A stretch of DNA of 64,000 bases from Eubacteriales bacterium (GCA_030524175.1 JAUNHC010000004.1:111717-175716); one strand, 5' to 3'; positions 17,683 through 27,594 are shown, numbered from the stretch's first letter. The notes: generated from the sequence alone by a model not told the origin. A program made the numbers and translations.

Positions 17683-17697
17683 AATTATTTTTACCCC

Positions 17698-17726
17698 TTG
17701 CCAAACACATGTTTGGGAATTATACT
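17698..17726 (+). promoter_or_regulatory. uvrA promoter with embedded LexA-box-like operator
   Basis: TTGCCA (17698-17703), a 17-base spacer and TATACT (17721-17726) make a good sigma-A promoter. CAAACACATGTTTG at 17702-17715, inside the spacer, matches the Gram-positive SOS box (CGAAC-N4-GTTYG) at all but one defined position and is palindromic. LexA bound here would block RNA polymerase; uvrA is a classic SOS gene. Confidence 0.75.
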
Positions 17727-17817
17727 AGGATACATACACGTATACCGGGGATTCCGGCAGAAGCGGTCAGGCTGCTTTGCTTACAATACAGGATACGATA
17801 ACAGAATGGAGGAACAA

Positions 17818-20664
17818 ATGGCTGCAGATACTATGAGAAAACAGTTCATTAGAATCAGGGGAGCCAATGTGAATAATCTTAAGAATTTAAGCGTTGATAT
17901 CCCCAGAGATAAATTTGTGGTTTTGACCGGATTAAGCGGTTCCGGCAAATCCTCACTAGCTTTTGATACTATTTATGCAGAAGGACAGAGAAGATATATG
18001 GAATCTCTGTCCTCTTATGCGAGACAGTTCCTGGGGCAGATGGAGAAGCCGGATGTGGAGAGCATTGAGGGGCTTCCCCCTGCTATTTCCATAGACCAGA
18101 AGTCCACCAACAGAAATCCCCGTTCCACAGTGGGGACAGTGACGGAGGTCTATGATTATTTCCGTCTCCTGTATGCCCGGGTAGGCATCCCTCATTGCCC
18201 CAAGTGCGGCAAGGAGATCAAGAAGCAGACTGTAGACCAGATGGTGGACCATATCATGTCACTGCCGGAGAGGACCAGGATCCAGCTTCTGGCACCGGTT
18301 GTCAGGGGACGTAAGGGTACTCATGCCAAACTGTTGGATCAGGCTAAGAGAAGCGGTTATGTGCGCGTCCAGATTGACGGAAATCTCTATGAGCTTTCCG
18401 AGGAAATTAAGCTGGACAAGAATATTAAGCATAATATAGAAATTGTTGTGGACCGACTTATTGTGAAGCCGGAGATTGAGAAACGTCTGGCTGATTCTAT
18501 TGAGACTGTACTTGAACTGGCAGACGGACTTCTCATGGTGGATACCATGGATGGGAATGTGATCAATTTCAGCCAGAGCTTCTCCTGTCCTGACTGCGGG
18601 ATCAGTGTGGATGAGATCGAACCCAGGAGCTTCTCCTTCAACAATCCTTTCGGCGCCTGCCCTGACTGTCTTGGACTTGGGTACAAGATGGAGTTTGACG
18701 AGGAACTGATGATCCCGGACAAGAGTCTGAGCATTTCCAAGGGAGCGATCGCGGTAATGGGATGGCAGTCCTGTACAGATAAGGGAAGTTTTACCAGGGC
18801 TATTCTTGACGCACTTGCCAAGCAATACGATTTCAGCCTGGACACCCCATTTAAAGATTATCCCGCAGAAATCCAGGATATTATCATCCATGGCACCAAT
18901 GGACATTCTGTCAAGGTATATTATAAAGGCCAGAGAGGGGAGGGCGTGTATGACGTTGCCTTCCCGGGACTGATCAAGAATGTGGAGCAGCGTTACAGGG
19001 AGACAGGGTCTGACGCCATGAAGCAGGAATATGAGACATTCATGCGCATCACCCCGTGTACCGCATGTAAGGGACAGAGACTGAAGAAGGAATCCCTGGC
19101 AGTGACGGTTGCAGATAAGAATATATTTGAGATCACCAATCTCTCTATAGAAAAATTAAAGAAATTTCTGGATGAAATGGAGCTTACGGAGCAGCAGAAG
19201 CTTATCGGCAAGCAGATTCTTAAGGAGATCAAGGCAAGAGTTGGATTTTTGTCTGATGTGGGGCTTGATTATCTTTCTCTGGGACGTGCCACGGGAACCT
19301 TGTCCGGCGGCGAAGCACAGAGGATCCGTCTGGCTACCCAGATCGGATCCGGGCTGGTGGGAGTGGCATATATACTGGATGAACCAAGCATCGGACTTCA
19401 CCAGAGAGACAACGACAAGCTGCTGAATGCCCTGATGCATCTGCGGGATCTGGGCAACAGCCTCATCGTGGTGGAGCATGACGAGGATACCATGAGAGCT
19501 GCCGACTGCGTGGTGGACATTGGCCCGGGGGCCGGGGAACATGGAGGCCAGCTTGTGGGGATCGGTACTGCCGAGGATTTGATGAAGAATGAGAATTCTG
19601 TCACAGGTGCGTACTTAAGCGGTAAGCTGAAGATTCCGGTGCCTTCAGAGCGCAAGAAGCCGACAGGCTTTCTTTCTGTGAAAGGTGCTGCGGAGAACAA
19701 CCTGAAGAAGGTAAATGTTGATATCCCCCTTGGGATCATGACATGTATCACAGGTGTTTCCGGTTCAGGTAAAAGTTCGCTTATCAATGAGATTCTTTAT
19801 AAGCATCTTGCCAGAGATTTAAACAGGGCAAGGGTGATTCCGGGAAAGCATGACGGGATTTCCGGTATTGAGCAGCTTGATAAGGTGATCGACATTGACC
19901 AGTCCCCTATCGGCCGTACCCCCCGGTCCAATCCGGCTACTTACACAGGCGTGTTCGACCAGATACGTGATCTGTTTGCCTCCACTGCAGATGCCAAGGC
20001 AAAGGGCTATAAAAAAGGACGTTTCAGCTTCAATGTGAAAGGCGGGCGCTGTGAGGCCTGCAGCGGTGACGGTATTATCAAGATTGAGATGCATTTCCTT
20101 CCTGATGTGTATGTACCCTGCGAGGTATGTAAAGGCAAACGGTACAACAGGGAGACGCTGGAAGTGAAATACAAGGACAAAAATATTTACGATGTTCTGA
20201 ACATGACTGTGGAGGAAGCACTTCCCTTCTTTGAGAACATTCCTTCTATACGCAGGAAGATAGAGACTCTTTACGATGTGGGGCTTTCCTATATCCGTCT
20301 GGGGCAGCCGTCAACAGAGCTTTCCGGCGGAGAGGCACAGAGGATCAAGCTGGCCACAGAGCTGAGCAAGCGCAGTACAGGCAAGACTATATACATTCTT
20401 GACGAGCCTACCACAGGTCTGCATTTCGCAGATGTGCACAAGCTTATTGAGATACTGAAGCGTCTCTGCGAAGGGGGTAATACCGTGGTTGTGATCGAAC
20501 ATAACCTTGATGTTATCAAGACTGCAGATTATATTATTGATATGGGGCCGGAAGGCGGAGATAAGGGCGGTAATGTGATCGCCAAAGGCACACCTGAAGA
20601 GATTGCGGCAAATCCTGCCTCCTATACAGGACAGTACGTGGCAAAATATCTTAATGAAATTTAA
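17818..20664 (+). CDS. uvrA: Excinuclease ABC subunit A
   Basis: 948 residues, full length. Two ABC ATPase modules are present: the first Walker A is GLSGSGKSS, the second GVSGSGKSS, with signature LSGGEAQRI in each. Zinc-finger cysteines occur in CPDC...CPDC and in CEAC...CEVC of the C-terminal half. UvrA scans DNA for bulky lesions and loads UvrB. ATG 17818 follows GGAGG at 17808-17812; the frame extends upstream to 17698 but that segment covers the promoter. No uvrB or uvrC is in the window. The promoter contains a candidate LexA operator, so damage induction is likely. Confidence 0.98.
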   Translation: MAADTMRKQFIRIRGANVNNLKNLSVDIPRDKFVVLTGLSGSGKSSLAFDTIYAEGQRRYMESLSSYARQFLGQMEKPDVESIEGLPPAISIDQKSTNRNPRSTVGTVTEVYDYFRLLYARVGIPHCPKCGKEIKKQTVDQMVDHIMSLPERTRIQLLAPVVRGRKGTHAKLLDQAKRSGYVRVQIDGNLYELSEEIKLDKNIKHNIEIVVDRLIVKPEIEKRLADSIETVLELADGLLMVDTMDGNVINFSQSFSCPDCGISVDEIEPRSFSFNNPFGACPDCLGLGYKMEFDEELMIPDKSLSISKGAIAVMGWQSCTDKGSFTRAILDALAKQYDFSLDTPFKDYPAEIQDIIIHGTNGHSVKVYYKGQRGEGVYDVAFPGLIKNVEQRYRETGSDAMKQEYETFMRITPCTACKGQRLKKESLAVTVADKNIFEITNLSIEKLKKFLDEMELTEQQKLIGKQILKEIKARVGFLSDVGLDYLSLGRATGTLSGGEAQRIRLATQIGSGLVGVAYILDEPSIGLHQRDNDKLLNALMHLRDLGNSLIVVEHDEDTMRAADCVVDIGPGAGEHGGQLVGIGTAEDLMKNENSVTGAYLSGKLKIPVPSERKKPTGFLSVKGAAENNLKKVNVDIPLGIMTCITGVSGSGKSSLINEILYKHLARDLNRARVIPGKHDGISGIEQLDKVIDIDQSPIGRTPRSNPATYTGVFDQIRDLFASTADAKAKGYKKGRFSFNVKGGRCEACSGDGIIKIEMHFLPDVYVPCEVCKGKRYNRETLEVKYKDKNIYDVLNMTVEEALPFFENIPSIRRKIETLYDVGLSYIRLGQPSTELSGGEAQRIKLATELSKRSTGKTIYILDEPTTGLHFADVHKLIEILKRLCEGGNTVVVIEHNLDVIKTADYIIDMGPEGGDKGGNVIAKGTPEEIAANPASYTGQYVAKYLNEI

Positions 20665-20679
20665 GCAGGAAGAAAAAGC

Positions 20680-20708
20680 TTTCCATTTATGAGTGTTTTG
20701 TATATAAT
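20680..20708 (+). promoter_or_regulatory. Candidate promoter of mreB
   Basis: TTTCCA (20680-20685), a 17-base spacer and a perfect TATAAT (20703-20708). If used, the mreB mRNA would carry a leader of about 220 bases containing the hairpin element that follows. Confidence 0.5.
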
Positions 20709-20715
20709 GATACCA

Positions 20716-20884
20716 GGGTCAAAAGGTCATACAATGCATGCTTGCATGCAATTGTATGACTTTGGGACCCGCAAAACATGAGAAAGTAGCCCGAATAGGG
20801 CGGATTTCGAATGTTTTAGGATTTTGGGAGCACGAAGTGCGGAAAAATCCGTAGGTATCAGGGGTCAAAAGACCTTTTGACCCC
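20716..20884 (+). repeat. Three-hairpin structured element between uvrA and mreB
   Basis: Three stems fill this gap. The first is a long imperfect hairpin (20716-20741 with 20744-20770, TT loop, built on CATGC/GCATG). The second pairs GGATTTT (20819-20825) with AAAATCC (20844-20850) around an inner GCAC/GTGC. The third is perfect: GGGGTCAAAA, loop GACC, TTTTGACCCC (20861-20884). GGGTCAAAAG occurs at both ends, as in a mobile or repeated cassette. No T run follows the last stem. It may be a repeated intergenic element and also act as the mreB leader. Confidence 0.65.
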
Positions 20885-20934
20885 TTCATCATATAAGCAA
20901 AACCTAACGAAGTACAGAAAGAAAGGGGATTCCA

Positions 20935-21924
20935 ATGGCTGCGAGTGATATCGGGATTGACCTTGGAACCAGGAACAGTCTTGTATATTCCACCGGAAAG
21001 GGGCTTGTGCTTAAGGAGCCTTCTGTGGTGGTTTATGATAAAGATACAGAGAAAATAAGAGCGATCGGTGAGGAGGCCCGGCAGATGGCGGGCCATGTGA
21101 CTTCCAATATGGAGGTCATCCGCCCTATCCGTCATGGCGTGATCGTAGATTATATCGTTATGGAGAAGATGCTGAAATATTTCATCTCCAAGGCTATGGG
21201 CAGGAGAGCTTTCCGCAAGCCGCGTATTAGTATCTGTGTGCCCAGCGGTATCACAGAGATAGAGCGCAAGGCAGTGGAAGAGGCCACTTACCAGGCAGGG
21301 GCCAGGGAGGTCTTTCTGGTGGAGGAGCCTATCGCCGCCGCTATCGGATCAGGAGTGGATGTGTCCAAGCCCTTCGGGAATCTCATTGTGGACATCGGCG
21401 GAGGGACTACGGATGTGGCTGTGATCTCTCTGGCAGGTGTGGTGGTTTCCAGTTCCATCAAGGTAGCAGGAGATAGCTTTGACCATGCTATCATGAATTA
21501 TGTGCGCAAGAATCACAGTCTCTTTATCGGTGAGGATACAGCAGAAGCTATTAAGAAAACCATTGGTACCGCCAGCGAGGAAGCAGACACCAGGACCATG
21601 GAAGTGAAGGGAAGAAACGTGATCACCGGACTTCCCAAGGTGGCAACTCTTACCTCTGAGGAGATCCGAATGGCCCTTAAGGATGCAACAGGCCAGATCG
21701 TGGAGACAGTACACGGCGTTCTGGAGAAGACACCGCCGGAGCTGGCTGCCGATATTGTGGACCGGGGGATCGTTCTCACAGGCGGAGGTGCGCTGCTTCA
21801 CGGTATGGATACACTGATTGAGCAGAGGACAGGGGTGAATACTCTTACGGTTCAGGATGCCATGATGGTAGTGGCTGTGGGAACCGGGAAGTATGCTGAG
21901 ATTATGGCTAAGATAGATGGATAA
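20935..21924 (+). CDS. mreB: MreB/Mbl-family actin-like rod-shape protein
   Basis: 329 residues with actin-fold ATP-binding motifs: IDLGTRNS (8-15), VDIGGGTTDVAV near 152-163 and LTGGGALLHG near 282. Polymers under the membrane steer peptidoglycan synthesis. AAAGGGG precedes the ATG. mreC and mreD do not follow, so this is the stand-alone type comparable to Mbl or MreBH, and the exact paralogue cannot be fixed. A terminator follows directly, so it is monocistronic. The long structured leader upstream is unusual. Confidence 0.93.
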   Translation: MAASDIGIDLGTRNSLVYSTGKGLVLKEPSVVVYDKDTEKIRAIGEEARQMAGHVTSNMEVIRPIRHGVIVDYIVMEKMLKYFISKAMGRRAFRKPRISICVPSGITEIERKAVEEATYQAGAREVFLVEEPIAAAIGSGVDVSKPFGNLIVDIGGGTTDVAVISLAGVVVSSSIKVAGDSFDHAIMNYVRKNHSLFIGEDTAEAIKKTIGTASEEADTRTMEVKGRNVITGLPKVATLTSEEIRMALKDATGQIVETVHGVLEKTPPELAADIVDRGIVLTGGGALLHGMDTLIEQRTGVNTLTVQDAMMVVAVGTGKYAEIMAKIDG

Positions 21925-21930
21925 GACGGG

Positions 21931-21958
21931 GGTGCTGCAGGGGCAGCGCCTCTTTTGT
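21931..21958 (+). terminator. Intrinsic terminator of mreB
   Basis: GGTGCTGC (21931-21938) and GCAGCGCC (21943-21950) pair over 8 bp with one G/T wobble and a 4-base loop, followed by TCTTTTGT. Confidence 0.7.
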
Positions 21959-22018
21959 ATAAGTTAAAACAGGAGTGACTATGAAGGTACTGAATAGTTA
22001 CAAACAGGAGATGAATTT

Positions 22019-24259
22019 ATGAGTGAGACCATCAGCGGTTATATTGACCATATTATCTTCCGCAATGATGACAATGGTTACACAGTTATGGTGCTGAAGG
22101 ACACCGGGGAGGATGAGGAACTTACCTGCGTGGGAAGCTTTCCGTCAGTGAATCAGGGGGCTACCATTGAGGCGTCAGGTGTTTTTACAAAACATCCTGT
22201 CTATGGGAAACAGTTCCAGATCACATCATTTGTGGAGAAAATGCCGGAGGATGCATTGGCTATGGAGCGCTATCTGGGCTCCGGGGCCATCAAGGGAATC
22301 GGAGTGGCCCTGGCAGCGAGGATTGTGCGTCATTTTGGGGAGGAAACCCTGCGTATTGTTGAGGAAGAGCCGGAACGCCTGTCTGAGGTGAAAGGCATCA
22401 GCGGAAAAAAAGCAAGAGAGATCGCAGCCCAGGTCACTGAGAAGGCAGACATGAGGCGGGCTATGATATTTTTGCAGAAATACGGGATTTCTCTCAGTCT
22501 TGGGGCAAAGATTTATCAGAAGTACGGACAGTCACTCTACGGTGTTCTTCAGGAGAATCCCTACCGGCTGGCTGAGGATATCAGCGGTGTAGGATTTAAG
22601 ATCGCAGATGAAATAGCTTCGCGTATCGGTATCCATACAGATTCTGATTACAGAATCAGAAGCGGCATGCTGTATACTCTCCTACAGGCGACCGCCGAGG
22701 GCCATACCTACCTTCCCAAGGAGCAGCTTTTCGCCAGATCCGCTCAGCTTCTTGATGTGGACCCGTCCTATATGGAGAAGCATCTGATGGATATGGTCAT
22801 TGACAGAAAACTGATTTTGAAAGAAACAGACGGAGTGACCATTGTATATCCAAGCCAGTATTATTATCTGGAGCTGAATACAGCCAGAATGCTGTGTGAG
22901 CTTAATATCCTCTGCCCGGAGGATGAGAAACTGGTGGAGCGGCGCATTGCGCAGATTGAGAAAGAGACAGGAACCGTACTTGATGAGATGCAGAAAAAGG
23001 CGGTGACCGAGGCTGCCGGACATGGACTCTTTGTCCTTACCGGAGGCCCCGGAACAGGAAAAACTACCACGATCAACGCTATTATCCGGTTTTTTGCAGG
23101 GGAAGGTTCTGAACTGCGTCTGGCAGCACCAACAGGCCGGGCGGCCAAGCGGATGACAGAAGCCACAGGCTATGAGGCACAGACGATCCACCGCCTTCTG
23201 GAGCTTGACGGAATGCCGGAGGAGGAGAGGGAAGGGCAGGGAATCCATTTTGAGCGGAATGCCCAGAATCCTCTTGAGACAGACGTGATCATCATAGATG
23301 AAATGTCCATGGTGGATATCCAGCTCATGCATTCTCTTCTCCAGGCAGTGACAGCGGGAACGCGGCTGATCCTTGTGGGAGATGAGAATCAGCTTCCAAG
23401 TGTGGGGCCCGGCAATGTGCTGAGAGATATTATCCGCAGCGGACAGTTTCCGGTGGTGGAACTGAAGAAGATTTTCCGCCAGGCATCAGAGAGTGATATT
23501 GTGGTCAATGCACATAAGATCAATAAAGGGGAGCAGGTGGCAATTCACAACAAGAGCAAGGATTTCTTCTTTCTCAAGAGATATGAGGCAGATATTATCA
23601 TCCGTGTGGTCATAGCCCTCATTCAGGAAAAGCTACCCCGATATGTTGACGCAAAGCCTTTTGAAATCCAGGTGCTCACCCCCATGAGAAAAGGGCTGCT
23701 GGGTGTTGAACGTTTAAACCAGATACTCCAGCGGTATCTGAACCCTCCTTCCCAGGAGAAAAAGGAGAGGGAATACGGCCAGCACCTTTTCCGGGAGGGG
23801 GACAAGGTAATGCAGGTAAAAAACAATTATCAGCTTGAGTGGGAAGTGAGAGGAAAATACGGCATCCCTGTGGAAACAGGTGTGGGAGTATTTAACGGCG
23901 ATACGGGCATTCTCATGGAAATCAATGAGTTTGCGGAGACGGCATCCGTTGAGTTTGAGGACGGCAGATTTGCAGAGTATTCCTTCAAGCAGCTTGAGGA
24001 GCTTGAACTTGCTTATGCTATCACGATACATAAGTCCCAGGGGTCAGAGTATCCGGCAGTCATACTTCCGCTGCTGTCAGGTCCCAGGATGCTGCTGAAC
24101 AGGAATCTGCTGTATACGGCTGTCACCAGGGCCAGAAAATGTGTTACTGTGGTGGGCAGCGAGGAAACCTTTGCGGAGATGATCCGTAATGAGAAGCAGC
24201 AGCAGCGTTACAGTTCTCTTGACAAGAGGATTACAGAGCTTAGTGAGTCAGACTGCTGA
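22019..24259 (+). CDS. recD2: RecD2-type 5'-3' DNA helicase
   Basis: 746 residues, the RecD2 (RecD-like without RecBC) length. The N-terminal OB/HhH region contains KGIGVALAARI and VKGISGKKAREIA. Helicase motifs follow: Walker A GGPGTGKTTT near 342, DEMSMVD near 427, GDENQLPSVGPG, and C-terminal TIHKSQGSEYP with TAVTRARK. RecD2 acts in repair and replication-fork maintenance in bacteria lacking RecBCD. AGGAGA precedes the ATG. comF follows with almost no gap and may be co-transcribed. Confidence 0.96.
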   Translation: MSETISGYIDHIIFRNDDNGYTVMVLKDTGEDEELTCVGSFPSVNQGATIEASGVFTKHPVYGKQFQITSFVEKMPEDALAMERYLGSGAIKGIGVALAARIVRHFGEETLRIVEEEPERLSEVKGISGKKAREIAAQVTEKADMRRAMIFLQKYGISLSLGAKIYQKYGQSLYGVLQENPYRLAEDISGVGFKIADEIASRIGIHTDSDYRIRSGMLYTLLQATAEGHTYLPKEQLFARSAQLLDVDPSYMEKHLMDMVIDRKLILKETDGVTIVYPSQYYYLELNTARMLCELNILCPEDEKLVERRIAQIEKETGTVLDEMQKKAVTEAAGHGLFVLTGGPGTGKTTTINAIIRFFAGEGSELRLAAPTGRAAKRMTEATGYEAQTIHRLLELDGMPEEEREGQGIHFERNAQNPLETDVIIIDEMSMVDIQLMHSLLQAVTAGTRLILVGDENQLPSVGPGNVLRDIIRSGQFPVVELKKIFRQASESDIVVNAHKINKGEQVAIHNKSKDFFFLKRYEADIIIRVVIALIQEKLPRYVDAKPFEIQVLTPMRKGLLGVERLNQILQRYLNPPSQEKKEREYGQHLFREGDKVMQVKNNYQLEWEVRGKYGIPVETGVGVFNGDTGILMEINEFAETASVEFEDGRFAEYSFKQLEELELAYAITIHKSQGSEYPAVILPLLSGPRMLLNRNLLYTAVTRARKCVTVVGSEETFAEMIRNEKQQQRYSSLDKRITELSESDC

Positions 24260-24328
24260 TTGTGCATAACGGTTCCGGCAGCACAGTTGTGTCATTCAGA
24301 GAGCGTCATCGGGGAGAAAGGACGCCTT

Positions 24329-25036
24329 TTGAAATTAAATACAGATAAAATATTAAATATGTTGTTTCCCAGACACTGTCCTCTGTGTCATATGATCTTG
24401 AAAGACCAGGGCAGGGTTCTCTGTCCGGAGTGTGAGAAGGAGCTGCGTCCGTTAGGTGGACCCCGGTGTATGAAATGCGGCAAGCCTGTTGCCCCGGAGG
24501 CAGAATTCTGCAAGGAGTGTTCTGCCCGCCCCAGACATTTTACCCAGGGAAAAAGTATTTTCCTGTACGATGAAAAAATGAAAGTCTCTTTGATCAAATA
24601 TAAATATTTCGGATGCCGTGAATACGGGGATTTTTATAGCAGAGCCTTGGCTGTATTCAGCAGAAAAGAGCTTGACCGGTGGGCGCCGGATTTGATCGTC
24701 CCTGTGCCCCTCCACAGAAGGAAGCAGAGGATGCGCGGGTTCAACCAGTCGGCTTACCTTGCCGCACATGTCAGCAAACTTACCGGTATCCCGTGGGACA
24801 ATACGCTGGTACGGAAAATTCACCCCACAAAATCACAGAAAAAGCTTACCGCCGTCCAGAGAAGAAAGAATCTTCAGGAGGCATTCCGGGTGGAACGGCG
24901 GGTGGACGGGCTGAAAATACTTGTGATCGATGATGTCTACACAACCGGGAGCACCGTGGATGCCATGGCTGCCTGTTTGAAGGAGATGGGAGCGGAAAAG
25001 GTATATTTTCTCACTGTTTGCAGTGGGCAGATCTAA
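24329..25036 (+). CDS. ComF-family protein (amidophosphoribosyltransferase-like)
   Basis: About 235 residues. Paired zinc-ribbon cysteines (CPLC, CPEC, CMKC, CKEC) are followed by a phosphoribosyltransferase fold with PVPLHRRKQRMRGFNQ, the ComF-specific KLTAVQRRKNLQEAF and the PRPP loop VIDDVYTTGST. ComF/ComFC proteins support DNA uptake or recombination; the biochemical role is unresolved. The start is uncertain: TTG 24329 sits 6 bases after AAAGGA, while a TTG at 24260 directly abuts recD2 and an ATG lies at 24359. I prefer 24329. The position after recD2 fits a DNA-processing unit. Confidence 0.88.
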   Translation: MKLNTDKILNMLFPRHCPLCHMILKDQGRVLCPECEKELRPLGGPRCMKCGKPVAPEAEFCKECSARPRHFTQGKSIFLYDEKMKVSLIKYKYFGCREYGDFYSRALAVFSRKELDRWAPDLIVPVPLHRRKQRMRGFNQSAYLAAHVSKLTGIPWDNTLVRKIHPTKSQKKLTAVQRRKNLQEAFRVERRVDGLKILVIDDVYTTGSTVDAMAACLKEMGAEKVYFLTVCSGQI

Positions 25037-25058
25037 GGGGAAGGATTCGAAAAAACAC

Positions 25059-25087
25059 TTTTCATAGGTAGGGATATATGATACAAT
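25059..25087 (+). promoter_or_regulatory. Candidate promoter of the cdaA operon
   Basis: TTTTCA (25059-25064), 17-base spacer, TACAAT (25082-25087), with TG one base before the -10. It lies 55 bases upstream of the first membrane-protein gene. Confidence 0.45.
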
Positions 25088-25141
25088 TAGCCTGTATGAT
25101 TATTTCCAATTCCAAGAAATGACGATTATGAGGAGTAATTT

Positions 25142-25576
25142 ATGTTAAATGAAGAAAAGGTAAAGGTAATGAATAAACTTGCCATGTACGAAAAAGGCGA
25201 GGGAAGCAGCTACCTTCCGATCAGCAAGTATTACAGAAGTGATTATATCGGTCTGGCACTCATTAAGAATTTCTTTCTGGTGACAATAGGTTATGGCCTG
25301 ATCCTGGCTGGCATTGCGGCATATTTCGGTGAATATCTCATGGACAATATCCATAAGATGGATTTGGTATCCATGGGAATTTATATTCTGGTGGGTTATG
25401 TTATAGTGCTGGGTGCCTATTCCATATTAACCTATATCCAATATTCCATAAGATACCACCGGGCCAAGAAAAGCGTAAAGGCTTATTACGCAGAACTCAC
25501 CGCGCTGGGCAAGATTTATAGCCGTGAAGAAAAGAAAAGTACAGCCCGGGGAGCATCAGGAGGATATAAAAAATGA
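25142..25576 (+). CDS. Uncharacterised two-helix membrane protein
   Basis: 144 residues with two hydrophobic segments (about 40-62 and 77-105), a hydrophilic N-terminus and a Lys/Arg-rich C-terminus. GAGGAG precedes the ATG. Its stop overlaps the next start by 4 bases, so it is translationally coupled to a larger membrane protein and lies two genes upstream of cdaA. I recognise no family. Position suggests a membrane role connected with envelope or turgor sensing; that is inference only. Confidence 0.7.
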   Translation: MLNEEKVKVMNKLAMYEKGEGSSYLPISKYYRSDYIGLALIKNFFLVTIGYGLILAGIAAYFGEYLMDNIHKMDLVSMGIYILVGYVIVLGAYSILTYIQYSIRYHRAKKSVKAYYAELTALGKIYSREEKKSTARGASGGYKK

Positions 25577-26673
25577 CAGCATTACTTGAATTTAAGCAGA
25601 AGATAAAGAATTTATACGGTCAGTATGAGATATATATCCTGCCCGTTATGAAATTTGTCCTGGCCTTGGTTTATTTCATTTGGATCAACGCTAATATGGG
25701 ATACATGAGCCAGCTGGATAATATTTTTGTGATATTGATCCTCGCATTGATTTGCTCGATACTGCCTCCTTCAGTGACAATATTCTGTGGTTTTGTGCTC
25801 ATGGTGGGTCACTGTTATGCACTGGGGATCGAGGTAGCCGCTTTTATGCTGGTGCTGATTTTATTCATGATGATCCTTTTCCTGCGTTTCAGTGCAGGGA
25901 TGAATATAGTGCTGGTGTTTACGCCGCTGTCCTTTGGATTTAATGTCCCCGCACTGCTTCCGATCGGTGCAGGACTTTTGAGCAGTCCCCTGTCCGCACT
26001 TCCGGCAGGCTGCGGTGTGATAGTATATTATTTTATCCGTTTTCTCCGTCAGCAGTCAAAGGTACTGCAGAATCCGGATGTTGTGATAACAGAGAAGCTG
26101 AAGCTGATGGCAGACGGCATAGTGCAGAACTGGGCTATGTGGGTGACTGTGATCGCATTTGTGCTGGTGGTACTCCTTGTCAACCTGATCCGTACCCGTG
26201 CCTTTGATTATGCATGGAGGATCGCCATTGTTGCCGGAGGCGTTACCTATGTGCTTATCATCCTTGCAGGCGGTTTCTTTTTCAACGTCAGTATCAACAT
26301 GGTACTCCTTCTGATCTATGCAGTGGTGTCTGTGGTGGTGGGTATCATTCTGGAATTCTTTGTTTTCGGAGGGGACTACAGCCGGACAGAGAGACTGGAA
26401 TATGAAGATGATGAGTATTACTATTATGTGAAGGCTGTGCCTAAGGCATCTGTTGCAACTACAGAGAGAAGCATTAAGAAGATCAATGCGGAACCTATAA
26501 GAGAAGAGAAGAAGGCTGAGGAACAAGTGGTTTCTTATGCCAATCCGATTTTCCACGGCGATGAAAAAATAGTGGAAAAAGCAGTAGAAGAAGCAGGTAC
26601 GGTTGCTCAGAAGCCGGAAATGGAAGATGTGGATTTTGAGAAAAAATTAGAGGAGTCTTTAAAGGATTTATAA
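25573..26673 (+). CDS. Uncharacterised polytopic membrane protein next to cdaA
   Basis: 366 residues. The first 270 residues carry about eight hydrophobic segments; the last 95 are cytoplasmic-looking and charged, opening with an unusual acidic-aromatic motif (LEYEDDEYYYYVKAVPK) and ending in a Glu/Lys-rich tail. No catalytic motif is visible. It overlaps the upstream membrane gene by 4 bases and ends 33 bases before cdaA. The length and topology could suit a transporter or channel, but I cannot assign one. Conserved linkage to c-di-AMP synthesis would make it a candidate regulator or effector. Confidence 0.75.
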   Translation: MTALLEFKQKIKNLYGQYEIYILPVMKFVLALVYFIWINANMGYMSQLDNIFVILILALICSILPPSVTIFCGFVLMVGHCYALGIEVAAFMLVLILFMMILFLRFSAGMNIVLVFTPLSFGFNVPALLPIGAGLLSSPLSALPAGCGVIVYYFIRFLRQQSKVLQNPDVVITEKLKLMADGIVQNWAMWVTVIAFVLVVLLVNLIRTRAFDYAWRIAIVAGGVTYVLIILAGGFFFNVSINMVLLLIYAVVSVVVGIILEFFVFGGDYSRTERLEYEDDEYYYYVKAVPKASVATTERSIKKINAEPIREEKKAEEQVVSYANPIFHGDEKIVEKAVEEAGTVAQKPEMEDVDFEKKLEESLKDL

Positions 26674-26706
26674 GGCTTCGGGAAACCGGAAGGAAAGGAG
26701 AACACT

Positions 26707-27594
26707 ATGCAGGAGATTGCAAGGGTGCTGTCAGGCTATTGGGCTAAAATATCGCTTCCCGGCATCGGCGTTATTGATATCATAGAAATCGCTCTAATTT
26801 CGTTTTTTATTTATCAGTTTATGGTATGGATCAAGTTCACACGTGCCTACACCCTGCTGAAAGGTATCCTGGTGGTACTGGTGTTTATCCTGCTTGCCTA
26901 TATCTTTAAAATGAATACGATCCTATGGATCGTAAAAAATATGGCAAACGTGCTGATCACCGGTGTGATCATTATTTTCCAGCCGGAGCTCCGCAAGGTT
27001 CTGGAGCAGCTTGGCCAGAAAAAAATCGTATCGGCGATCATTCCCTTTGACACAGGGAAAGAAGTGAAAGAACGGTTTACGGACAAGACGGTCAACGAGT
27101 TGGTAAAAGCCTGCTTTGACATGGGCGAGGTGAAAACCGGAGCCTTGATCGTCATTGAGCAGGACATCCGTCTCACAGAGTACGAACGGACAGGTATCAA
27201 TGTAGATGCAGTGCTGACAAGCCAGCTTTTGATCAATATTTTCGAACATAATACGCCGCTTCATGACGGGGCTGTCATTGTGAGAGGGAACCGCATTGTG
27301 TCGGCTACCTGTTATCTGCCTCTTTCTGACAATATGGAGCTCAGCAAGCAGCTGGGCACCAGGCACAGAGCAGGGGTGGGAATCAGCGAGGTCAGCGATT
27401 CGCTCACTATCATCGTCTCTGAGGAGACAGGGCAGATTTCTGTGGCTCAGAACGGTAAGCTCACCAGAAGCCTGACAAGTGCCCAGCTCCGGGATATTCT
27501 GGTGAAGGTCCAGAATAAGAAAGTTATTGATAACAATAAGCTGAGACATTTGTTGAAAGGGAGAGTGAAGCATGAAGAAAAAACTGGCCGGTAA
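26707..27594 (+). CDS. cdaA: Diadenylate cyclase CdaA
   Basis: 295 residues: three N-terminal membrane helices, then a DisA_N (DAC) domain with catalytic DGAVIV near 185 and the RHR motif (GTRHRAGVGISE) near 216, both intact. It condenses two ATP to c-di-AMP, a signal for potassium and osmolyte balance and wall integrity. It overlaps cdaR by 23 bases, as is typical for this pair. AAGGAG precedes the ATG. glmM, often third in the operon, is not here; an HPr-family gene takes that place. Confidence 0.97.
   Translation: MQEIARVLSGYWAKISLPGIGVIDIIEIALISFFIYQFMVWIKFTRAYTLLKGILVVLVFILLAYIFKMNTILWIVKNMANVLITGVIIIFQPELRKVLEQLGQKKIVSAIIPFDTGKEVKERFTDKTVNELVKACFDMGEVKTGALIVIEQDIRLTEYERTGINVDAVLTSQLLINIFEHNTPLHDGAVIVRGNRIVSATCYLPLSDNMELSKQLGTRHRAGVGISEVSDSLTIIVSEETGQISVAQNGKLTRSLTSAQLRDILVKVQNKKVIDNNKLRHLLKGRVKHEEKTGR

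Noticed and set aside
20719-21135. 138-codon - strand frame overlapping the three-hairpin element and the start of mreB
   Set aside because: Antisense to mreB for half its length and otherwise translated from a hairpin repeat; no plausible ribosome site.
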